From: Chara braunii
Taxonomy: Eukaryota > Streptophyta > Charophyceae > Charales > Characeae
Assembly: GCA_003427395.1 (NCBI GenBank)
Contig: BFEA01000034.1
Location: 5,062,655 to 5,101,565 of the forward strand
Length of the DNA: 38,911 bases
Reading direction: 5' to 3'
A program made the position numbers and the translations under genes. The notes below the pieces were generated by a model, which had not been told where the DNA came from, searched no databases, and saw only the letters and a program-made list of their open reading frames with translations. This document shows, piece by piece, positions 31,416-38,911 of this stretch (position 1 is the first letter of the stretch; every line of letters starts with the position of its first letter).

Positions 31416-31523
31416 CATTTGAAATGATTTCCTCGGTCATCGATGCCAGGGCGAATTGGTGAGGAAAATTTCAAGAGTATGAGCGCGCGTTATTATGACG
31501 TGTGCTGTGATGGTTAGGATTGG

Positions 31524-31551
31524 TATAAATACCCTCCGACCGAAAAGGTCG
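31524..31551 (+). promoter_or_regulatory. TATA-like word with adjacent hairpin
   Basis: TATAAATA at 31524-31531, then CGACC GAAAA GGTCG at 31537-31551. It could be a core promoter or an LTR remnant. No transcript start can be fixed. Confidence 0.25.
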
Positions 31552-31838
31552 AGGGGTTAGTTGGATGAATATTGTGTCGGGTAAAACTACGACACGCACT
31601 GAGATTTGATCTGATACCTGTTTACCTACCAGTACCAGGTATTTAAAAATGTCAACGTTTGTCTTCCTCTGCTCGGCCTTGAGTACCCGCAACACATTTA
31701 TCTCTACTTAGTTTAGTAACGACACACCCGCTACTCGAGTATTTTCCAATTGCTTTCGAGTGTCGTGGAGCTTTTTGTTCGCCACTTAAGTGTTTTCCCC
31801 TGCACGACCCTCAAATATCGCGGCCACGGCTAAGTACC

Positions 31839-31986
31839 GGCCCTTCGGGCCCTCCGGTTAACCAAGTACCCTTGCGGGTTACGCATACACTCAAACCGAC
31901 AAGCATTCCGACAGACATGCAACCCCGGCAAGCGAGCGCACCCGCAGACTTAGAAACGGGCTCAGACCACTAGGTGGACTGAGCCC
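31839..31986. repeat. Three GC-rich foldbacks
   Basis: GGCCC TTC GGGCC (31839-31851), GTACCC TTGC GGGTTAC (31866-31882), and a 29-base foldback (31958-31986) with GGGCTCAG/CTGAGCCC, an A-A mismatch, CCAC/GTGG and a TAG loop. Confidence 0.8.
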
Positions 31987-32029
31987 CACTTCAATATATA
32001 CCTGAGCTGCTCTTCTTGTAACCGAAGTA

Positions 32030-32118
32030 GGAGCTAGCTCAGTGGGTTTCCGTGTGGATTGCAGATTGGAGGACTCGGGGATCGAATCCATCCGACCTCT
32101 GAACTAGCTCTTTTTTTT
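32030..32118 (+). ncRNA. tRNA-like foldback element with Pol III signals
   Basis: TAGCTCAGTGG (32035-32045) is a perfect A box, GGATCGAATCC (32079-32089) differs from the B-box consensus at one base, and the 34-base spacing is tRNA-like. The ends pair (GAGCTAGCTCA with TGAACTAGCTC, one mismatch), and T8 at 32111-32118 is a Pol III terminator. The normal D-arm and acceptor pairings are lost, so it is a tRNA-derived element or SINE head, not a working tRNA. A relative lies at 33252-33347. Confidence 0.5.
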
Positions 32119-32230
32119 AAAAAAAGCTCAATTTTAGCCCCGCATTCGGCTGACGGGGACTTGAACCCGTGACCTTGTTAGTTAGAGTTAGTAGTTATAG
32201 TCAGCTTCGTTTGAAAACGAGGGTTCGACA
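32119..32230 (-). ncRNA. Convergent tRNA-derived unit
   Basis: On the minus strand GGTTCAAGTCC (complement of 32157-32167) is a perfect B box. It is followed after about 32 bases by T7 (complement of 32119-32125). The A box is not clear. It faces the plus-strand tRNA-like element across the shared TTTTTTTTAAAAAAA. Confidence 0.35.
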
Positions 32231-32396
32231 GTTGGCATGAGTAGGTATTTAGTTGTTAGATTTGGTTGTTTTTTTTATTTTATTTCTTTTTCGTTGTTAG
32301 TTGGATTCGTTTTAATTTTAATTTAATTTTATTTCTTTTATTATTTCTTATTTCCTTGTTTTCTTGCTAATCCCATAGCTGCCTCAAGTTTCTAAA

Positions 32397-32457
32397 AGAT
32401 TCACTATAGTGAATCTACGAAGGAAAGTCCAGCAGATTCGTTTTGACGAAATCTGCT
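32397..32457. repeat. Two adjacent palindromes
   Basis: AGATTCACTATAGTGAATCT (32397-32416) is a perfect 20-bp palindrome with no loop. Fourteen bases on, AGCAGATTCGT pairs with ACGAAATCTGCT (32431-32457) with a one-base bulge. Confidence 0.9.
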
Positions 32458-32653
32458 CGACTCCATACGTACCAGCCCGAGACTTTGGCCCGCATGCTTG
32501 GGCTGAGTGCACGGGCAAACGCAACGAGCGCATAACAACACGGGAGGAGAGCTCCGACGGGAAGAAAAAAAAAAAACGCGCGGGGAAGGAAGAGGAGCAC
32601 GGCGACTAAGGCACCGGCGAAACGCGAGGAGAACAACAGAGGGAATACGCGGT

Positions 32654-33182
32654 GTCAGGGCAGAAACCCTGACAAGGGTATCTGCCCGTGTTTTTCAACA
32701 TCGGACGTTGTTTGACCTTTTTCTTAATTGGAGGACTTGATGAGATTGACGTGCCAAAATTATTCAGACCAGCGCTATGACTGAGAGACTTAAACTTTTT
32801 TTGAACCTGACGTCGTCGACGCAGGATGACATCGACATCCGTGTGGGATAACGGGAGTCGGCACTGTCATCCGAGGGTCTCGACAAGGCCGCAGTAGTGT
32901 GCGGTCATGGGAAAACTAAAATTAAAACTTAGTCTACCTATAATAAGGTTGCGCGACTGTTAAGCTGGGCAATTCAGGGCCTATGCGGGCCAAAAAGGGG
33001 ACACCGCGACGAGATTGGATCGCGGCGTGAAGGAACGGTTTAGGGTCCATAGGGCTTATGTGCCGAGGACCCGGGGGCGAAGGCGTCGAGGCCGGCAGGA
33101 TGGGGCAGCTGTGAAAGTTGTCGGCCATCGACCCCGCCCGCCAGCCACGGCAACAAGCTGGCTTAGCAGGCGCAGCCTGCTA
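32654..33182. repeat. Further short foldbacks
   Basis: GTCAGGG/CCCTGAC (32654-32673), CCGCA/TGCGG (32889-32904) and TAGCAGGC GCA GCCTGCTA (33164-33182). The sequence between them has no supported gene. Confidence 0.75.
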
Positions 33183-33251
33183 GGCGCTGGGAAGGGGCCT
33201 GCTGGGCACCAGGAGCCCTTCATATAGAAGGGTCGCTCTTCTTCTGATGTG

Positions 33252-33347
33252 AAAAGGAGCTAGCCCAGTAGGTATTGACGCCAGCTTATCACCCCGCAGA
33301 TATGGGGATCGAATCCGACAACTTGCACTACCGGGCTAGCTCCTTTT
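33252..33347 (+). ncRNA. tRNA-like element in a perfect 15-bp inverted repeat
   Basis: AAAAGGAGCTAGCCC (33252-33266) and GGGCTAGCTCCTTTT (33333-33347) are exact reverse complements enclosing 66 bases. Inside are an A box TAGCCCAGTAGG (33261-33272) and a B box GGATCGAATCC (33306-33316), identical to that of the element at 32030. The closing TTTT could end Pol III transcription. The RNA would fold into a closed stem longer than a tRNA acceptor. Confidence 0.55.
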
Positions 33348-33388
33348 GGAGCAGCCCGTGACTTGACCATGGGTGTGGCCGATTTTCG

Positions 33389-33415
33389 GCCGTGCGATCT
33401 TCGAGATCGCGCGGC
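33389..33415. repeat. 12-bp-stem hairpin
   Basis: GCCGTGCGATCT and AGATCGCGCGGC pair with one G-T wobble around a TCG loop. Confidence 0.85.
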
Positions 33416-34287
33416 TGAAATCAGCCGGGCCGAGATAGCATGGCCCCTGTGTAAGGACGACACGCATATATCGAGAAAAGGGCCAAATTTTATTTTTCTT
33501 ATTTTGGAAAAAAAAAAAAAAAAAAAAAACCTTACCTGTTCCGTAGCTGGACGCGTAGGCATCCAGGTACGGGCGCGAAGGAGACAGCAACAATGTCAAG
33601 GTAAGTTGGTTCGTTTTTCTTTTGTTGTTTTTCTTTTGTTTTCCTTTTTTTTTTTTTTTGTGTTTCTGGTGTCATCGGGGTAAAGCGACACGACGAGAAG
33701 TGAATGTTGGGGAAGAAGAGGAAAAAAAAAGAGAAAAAAAGAAAAAAACTAAACTAAACTAAAACGAAGCGCCATCTGGCGCTGGGAGAACTGACGGGGA
33801 CTTAGTGTCCCCACGAAANGTAACGGGCGCCCGTTTTTCGGGCAGCCCTTTCAGATCAAGGTAGGGTTTTCCTTTTCTTTTTCTTTCTCTTTTCGATTTT
33901 TTTCATTATTAGATTTTGCTTAGATTTTTTTTTTGTTTCTTTTGTTAGATTTGGTTTAGATTTTTTTTATTTTTTTTTTTATGTCTTTTGTTTTTTCCTG
34001 GTACCCGTTCGTTTCAAACGAACGGGCCGACACGACTGTGCCAGACTGTTTCGTCGGACTTTCACCGACTCATCAGGAGGCTGAACCCCGACAGTATGCC
34101 CGTGGGCAGTGAATGTGCCGCCTTAGGCGGCTAGGTTCAGAGAGAGAGAGAAAAAGAGAGAAAAAAACAGAGAGAGAGAGAGAAGAGGAAAAACACACTT
34201 ACCTGCGCCCGTTGGGCAACGGGCTGCAGATCGCCGCCACACCTGGCGTAGTAGGCGTCCGGGTCCGGGTGCGCGGAGGGAGGGCAA

Positions 34288-34320
<33 letters not shown>

Positions 34321-34560
34321 ACTCTGTGAAATGACTTAGGGAGGGGAGCTTGCTCGGTTGTTTCCAAACGACGAGCTGCCCCTGCGGTAGGAAAAAAAAA
34401 AAACACGAAAAGGAAAAAAAAAAGGGGGGAAGAAGTTAGAAAAAAAAAGGGGGGAAACGACCGCGGATCTAGCCACGGCCTCGGTCTAGATGCAAGTTTA
34501 GAAGCATCTGGACTATGGATAGATAGCAGACTGTTGGTTTCAACAGTCTGCTGGAAAAAG
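33416..34560. repeat. Hairpins separated by poly-purine and poly-pyrimidine runs
   Basis: Perfect foldbacks at 33768-33783 (AGCGCCA/TGGCGCT), 33796-33812 (GGGGAC/GTCCCC), 33822-33835 (AACGGGCGCCCGTT, no loop), 34004-34026 (CCCGTTCGTTT/AAACGAACGGG, one-base loop) and 34525-34552 (AGCAGACTGTTG/CAACAGTCTGCT, GTTT loop). Between them lie A-rich, CT-rich and GA-rich runs. No gene is supported. Confidence 0.8.
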
Positions 34561-34640
34561 GCTTGGTACAGCCGTTTCGGGGCTGCGTCTGGCCGCGGGT
34601 GAAGGCCAGATGCACTGCCAAGGTTTATGACTTGGTTCCC

Positions 34641-35270
34641 CTAGGGGAATATCAAGTTTCCTGGCCCTTGATCGCGATTTTGATCCAGGGCCAGGCTCTG
34701 TTCCGAGATTTGGTTGGGGGCAAAGTAGCTGCCCTCAGCCTTCAGCCAACTATAAGAGCTAGCGTGCCACCCAGCAGCCTCACACTTGTGGCAATGCTGC
34801 TGGGGCATTCTACTTGAGTAGATGCTGGTTGGCTGACTGCTGGTGTGATGAGGCGAAGTGTTGGAGGTCTGCAGTAGCACTTGGAGGAAGGAGGATGCAG
34901 CCATAGCTAAAGGCTAGGAACTTCTTGCCCCACCTTCCGTGCTGTGTTGCGGGCTGTGGGGAAGCCGTAGCCTTGAGGCTGCTGCTGGATTGGGCGGTAC
35001 GGCGGAAGCGCTGCCGAAATTGTGCGGCGGCAGCGCTGGTTTTCTTGGCGGTACAGCGGAAGCGCTGCCGAATTCTTGTAGTGGCAACACCGATTTTCTT
35101 GGTGGTACGGCGCGGGTGCTACTGGATTGTGTGGCAACAGTATTTTGCACAGGACTGCGAGAAGGGGGGTTGGACGTTGCCGCAGGGACGATACCGCCAA
35201 GGTGGAAGTGCACTTTGTAATAGAAAGGGTATGATGATCGTCTTGTTGAGGACGTTGCGGCACGCGGTAC
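34641..35270 (-). pseudogene. Proline-rich repeat frame, possibly gag-like
   Basis: One minus-strand frame is open from 35270 to about 34635 except for a TAG near 34914. Its first half has an 18-residue repeat (AVPPRKSVLPLQEFGSAS, then AVPPRKPALPPHNFGSAS, then a partial copy), which is the 54-bp DNA repeat at 34993, 35047 and 35101. After the TAG, HCHKCEAAGWHASSYSW looks like a CCHC zinc knuckle with one extra residue and the last Cys lost. Such knuckles end many retrotransposon gag proteins. The call is weak. Confidence 0.25.
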
Positions 35271-35553
35271 CTATAAGGACTGTTAAGGCCGCTGTTAATT
35301 TTTTTGCGGCACACTGAGTAAGCGGGGATTGGGTCCGAGACCACCAAGTATTGCGGCAAGCAGATGGTGGCCTGGCTTGGTATTTGGTGGGTTGAATCGG
35401 TGCTGTCTTTGGTGGAAGGTGTAACATTGAAACTGTGGGATTTGAGAGTGTGACGCCCTCCTCAACGACGGGCTCGCTTCTGTGTTGGTGAGCGGCGCCT
35501 GAGTCAGAGGTGGCGGTCGAAGGAGGGTGTGACCCATCCTTGTGAGTGGCCAC

Positions 35554-36637
35554 AACGAGAGTTTTGCGGCCGAACTTTTTTCAGCAAATACTTGGCTTTC
35601 TTGAGTGAGCCTTCAAAAAATTCACTCAAAGTCAGTGCAGCTCAATTCCCTTGCACACCCGCGTGAACCCACACCTTGCATGACCTTGCTTTGAATTCAG
35701 GGGAAGAGGTAGAGTAAGAGTGTGATGTCATGCATGTGACGAAAGGGCTGACTTGTTTTGGGGATGGATGGATCTCTGGATTGTTTCTTTTCTTGATTGT
35801 GCAGGTAGGTTGGGGGATGCATGAGAAAAGGAATCAGCATTGTTTGCTTGGGAGAATAATGGGGATGCTCACCTCTCTCCCACTCAACCTGAATGCATGT
35901 GACAAAAAAAAGGAGGGAAAAAAAAAAAAAACGGGAGTGCGAACGAGCGGGTGCCGGAAGAATGAAGACCGTGGGAAAATTAAAAGGAAAGAAGATAAGG
36001 AAACACCTTAGTATCCTCCCAAGGGTTTCCCCATTCTATCCCGAACGACCACTATCCTTCTATGCCCGTCCAAAGTATCTTACTTCTTTCTCTTCTCAAT
36101 TCGTCTAAGTCGACCCTTAGCCGGGAAGGCATAGAGCGGTCGTCCGCACCTAGCGTCTAGGCTTCTTCTCTCTAGGAGGCATCCGAGGCGGGGGTTCGTT
36201 GCCTTAGGGGCCGGCCCTGTTATCGACTCGAAGCGGACCGCTTATGCGGGGGGATACCATGCTGTTGCGGTGGAGCCAGCCTAACTTCTGAGTCCTGAAC
36301 AATGTGTTCGGGCGAGGGGGAGGGGTATTCCAGACCACTTCTTAGAGCGTAGGGGGTCTTGAAGCTAGGAGCAGGCGCCTCCTCGTGCTTTCAGGGAAAG
36401 GGGAGGCTGAATCTAGTACCCTGCTGGGTGGCCATATTAGGTGCCACCAACGCGTGGGAGGGCTGGCGCTACAAGAAGCCCAACCCGTACTTCAACTAGT
36501 GTTAAAGGAAGTGCAAATAGGCACTACTTACGCGGTCGGACCGTGACATAAGAATCGCGGTCCGAAAAGGGGGGTGAAAATTGAATATGGAAATTGGTAT
36601 GCCTAAATTTATTTTGACAAAGTTATCACTTCGTCGT
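35554..36637. other. Intergenic stretch, no gene supported
   Basis: G/T-rich to about 35880, a poly-A run, then GC-richer DNA (36100-36560) with foldbacks such as GGTGGC/GCCACC near 36430. Some of this has an organelle-like look, but I could not match it to any organelle gene. Confidence 0.3.
36532..36543. repeat. GCGGTCGGACCG word, left copy
   Basis: The 12-base word GCGGTCGGACCG (CGGTC/GACCG foldback) recurs exactly at 38134-38145, in the last codons of the head-to-head gene pair region. Confidence 0.7.
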
Positions 36638-37168
36638 TCAGATGCTTGCGGAGACAGTGACCCCCCGATTGTTCAGCACACGCGAGGCGGCGGCTAATTG
36701 GTTAGCGGTGCCGACACGATCCCGCGCCGGTATGATACGGAAAGGAAGGTGTACAACCCACTTGAAGTTTACTCGGAACGGGATGTGCCACGATTCTGGG
36801 ACGGGAGTGTGAGGAAACCACCGTGGTGTTATATTTTCTTGGTTGAACCAAGCTAGCATATTGTACGATATGACTTCGCACCGCTCTACCCGTCTCGGGA
36901 TTATGGAGACATGAACCTTGTCGTGATCCACGAGGACTGTCCGAGAATAGAGACCATTCTTGAGATTAGAGCGATGTTTATTCACATTGTACTCCACTTG
37001 AATGATCTACGAGGTCCGTTCGGCCTCCTTCATCATGTGAGACGGGTCTGAGCGAATAGATTTAATATCATTCGCTCGGAACGTTTCGACGTCACCGCGT
37101 TTTATGACGAGGCTTGTGAAATTTACGAGCGCCTCTTCTAACAGGTGGCTTCTTCGATTTGCAGATGC
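36638..37168 (-). pseudogene. Unrecognised frame with one in-frame TAG
   Basis: The open part (119 codons, ending at 36638) reads VDHDKVHVSIIPRRVERCEV, NMLAWFNQENITPRWFPHT and FRVNFKWVVHLPFRIIPARD. Upstream, across a single TAG near 37008, the same frame continues with protein-like sequence (HLLEEALVNFTSLVIKRGDV, IKSIRSDPSHMMKEAERTS) to a stop at about 37168. Either the TAG is a nonsense mutation or it is part of a splice acceptor (CCTCGTAG). I recognise no family. The 5-prime end touches the start of the plus-strand gene, so the two frames are head to head. Confidence 0.4.
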
Positions 37169-38154
37169 CTAACGGACGACGAGACTTCACTCAGGCCAAA
37201 TATCTACTGATTCACGACACTACGGACGAGGAGCTGATCCGGCGAGCGGAGCGATTACTACTGGTTCGAAATGGAGCACCCACACGTTGGATTGGCTTTA
37301 TCGGCCTGCTCAGTGATGGGCAGGGATTTTTTCCCAACTCGCGCGCAGATGTTCGTGCCAATATGACCCGACTTCCGGAAGAAGTTCATGGATATACCTT
37401 GTACTTCCATCGCGCGAGCAACCTCCAATGCCTCTCTCGGGTCATTGTGAGCGTTAAAATTACCCTATCCGGGAAGCGCTACGGCGTCATCCGGATTAAG
37501 CACACCACGACCACGCACCTTTTTCGGATGCGTCAGCCGTTCCGCGCCATAGTCTGGAAGCTCGCCTTACGGATGGCTTCTCTCTATGATATGCGGAAGG
37601 TCCGAGTTGTGCGAGGTGGACGTGTTTCCACCTTGACATTTGACGATGAGGAGCTAACACGCCTCGGTCGGATAGAGGCTGAGGCCCATGGGGGCCGACA
37701 GGTTTATCCCGGCTAAGCGCACCCTCTCAAATCTGGTGTCATGGTGAGTTGTCCTTATAGTAGGGTCACGCCTATGTGACTCTACAGGGGTAATAATAAC
37801 AAAAAAAAACAACGACCTTGTGTAGGTAGGCCAACCGGATGGATAGTATCTGGATTGCCCCGATGATAGCACTATCATGTTGATGCATTGAGGGGTAATC
37901 AACCACTTAAAAATACGCTGAATAAAGTGAAGGCCGAACACTTGAAGAGGTGTCGAGCGGAACAACGAGGACGGGGTAACAGAAGACGAAACAGTCCCAC
38001 GCCAAGTAACTTCGTGTTGGCAATGGCTACTTCGTCATTCGTGGAACAGAGAGAGTTATTATTGCCTAGGAGGACAAAGCGACAAACAAAATTGTCATTC
38101 GCTCCTCCAAGTAGATACGTGCGGTACGACGGCGCGGTCGGACCGGGAGTTTAA
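37165..38154 (+). CDS. Unrecognised protein, probably two exons
   Basis: The frame from ATG 37165, preceded by an acceptor-like TTCGATTTGCAG, is strongly coding-like to about 37701 (YLLIHDTTDEELIRRAERLL, TRWIGFIGLLSDGQGFFPN, GYTLYFHRASNLQCLSRVIV, KALRMASLYDMRKV-type basic region). Without splicing it ends at TAA 37714. A donor CAG/GTTTAT at 37702 and an acceptor GATGATAG before 37870 are both phase 0 and join it to a second coding-like stretch ending at TAA-type stop 38152-38154. The second exon is basic (KAEHLKRCRAEQRGRGNRRR) and contains RTKRQTKLSF. Total about 270 residues. No domain is recognised. An alternative donor, ATG/GTGAGT at 37742, would keep the TAA. Confidence 0.45.
38134..38145. 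repeat. GCGGTCGGACCG word, right copy
   Basis: Exact second copy of the word at 36532-36543. Confidence 0.7.
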
Positions 38155-38829
38155 ACAGCGACCAGGAAGCAGATCACTTGTTGATCTGCATGTACTTACT
38201 TGTAGGGGCTGTGCGCGACGGATCTTCCGTCCTCGGATGACGGTATAATTATCTCTTTAGTCACGTAGGCAGAAAATGATAACCTTGGCATATCATCTCA
38301 TCAAGTCGAAATGTTGGTTATGTATCGGTTTCGTTCATTTTATGAGTAGGGGATTATAAAGGGGCTAGGATTATATGTTGGATTTCGCATTTGGTCGAGG
38401 CCGTCCTAGTCGACCGACACTCGTTCGTACCGAGGAGATCAGCGCCCTCGGGAACGAACAACGTTCGGGTTCACTTGGCGTTGGCCAAGCGTACCTATAC
38501 TCCAGCGAGCGAGCAAACGCCCTCGGCTGACCTACCTCTGCAATTGCATGTAAAAGCTTTCGCACGTGGGTCAGTAGCTCGGTAGGGATACGCCCCTAAG
38601 GGTGGTGACAGCCCCTCAGGGAAGATAAGTTGTGCCCCGCGAAAACCTATCCTGTCGTAGGGGACCGCGGGATGTGTAGCTGGCGCACCCGGCTAGAGCG
38701 GCGAAGGGACAATGCGACCACATCCGTCTCGGTGGTTCGCGGGATTATTTCTGCACCGTCCTAAGTTGTCTCTCGATTACGTTTTTCTAACTCTTGCGTG
38801 ACATAGCCGGGAGCAGGGTTGTCGAACCC
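38155..38829. other. Tail stretch with small foldbacks
   Basis: GCAGATCA/TGATCTGC (38169-38189) and GACGGA/TCCGTC (38217-38231). An open frame at 38391-38585 has no support. Confidence 0.4.
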
Positions 38830-38911
38830 CGGCCCCGGGACCCCGCCGGGGTTCCGGGGTTCCGGGGGTCGGCACCCGGGACCCCGGCCCCCTGTAGGGG
38901 AAAAAAAAAAA
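38830..38911. repeat. G/C-run tract ending in poly-A
   Basis: Runs of GGGG and CCCC (GCCGGGGTTCCGGGGTTCC core) can form a G-quadruplex. The window ends in A11. Similar GGGTCCGGGGGTC sequence opens the window at 20-36. A G/C-rich stretch with a poly-A tail fits the 3-prime end of a LINE- or SINE-type retroelement. Confidence 0.35.

Noticed and set aside
38573-38700. A-box-like TAGCTCGGTAGG as a tRNA gene
   Set aside because: No B box lies at a suitable distance and no cloverleaf can be drawn.

Overview
The window is eukaryotic nuclear DNA from a large, repeat-rich genome, assembled as a draft (a 133-base N gap at 10343-10475 and single Ns at 9040, 9047 and 33819). It has no operons and no ribosome-binding sites. 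Coding signal is sparse and split by GT-AG splice sites, and most recognisable proteins belong to Ty3/gypsy LTR retrotransposons. From memory, the gag coiled coil and protease resemble elements abundant in the charophyte alga Chara braunii, so a streptophyte alga is my best guess. I could not search a database to test it.

Layout. 1-2088: two small unrecognised open frames, then nothing clear. 2089-10000: two degraded, minus-oriented Ty3/gypsy copies in head-to-tail order (LTR, internal region, LTR, internal region). Both LTRs end in TGTTACA...TGTAACA and abut the same 12-nt polypurine tract. Both copies carry the same in-frame deletion joining the start of reverse transcriptase to the integrase C-terminus, so this is probably a non-autonomous family. 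The second LTR holds a 584-bp hAT-like insertion with an 8-bp target-site duplication. 10000-11000: assembly gap, microsatellites and nearly pure A/T. 11000-12800: A/C-rich DNA with one possible tiny two-exon gene. 12890-16230: diverged repeats, including a 1.4-1.5 kb unit present twice in tandem. 16700-19800: AT-rich and A/C-rich DNA with one plausible minus-strand ORF. 19849-22614: one long plus-strand frame, broken by stops, encoding an unrecognised protein. 23400-24407: a second decayed frame on the minus strand.

24940-27065: an array of hairpin-forming repeats leading into a 71-bp satellite with a 214-bp three-monomer higher-order period. 28701-29232: the last three exons of an unrecognised plus-strand gene, supported by matching splice phases. 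30166-31415: short repeats, a tRNA-type T-arm and a possible retroviral-type protease end. 31300-34552: a tract unusually dense in perfect short inverted repeats, including tRNA-like foldback elements with Pol III A and B boxes and T-run terminators. 34641-35270: a repeat-bearing, possibly gag-like frame. 36638-38154: two unrecognised protein-coding frames in head-to-head orientation. The last 80 bases are G/C runs ending in poly-A.

The window contains no intact functional system that I can recognise. The most unusual parts are the deleted gypsy family, the foldback satellite, and the hairpin-dense tract with its tRNA-like elements.
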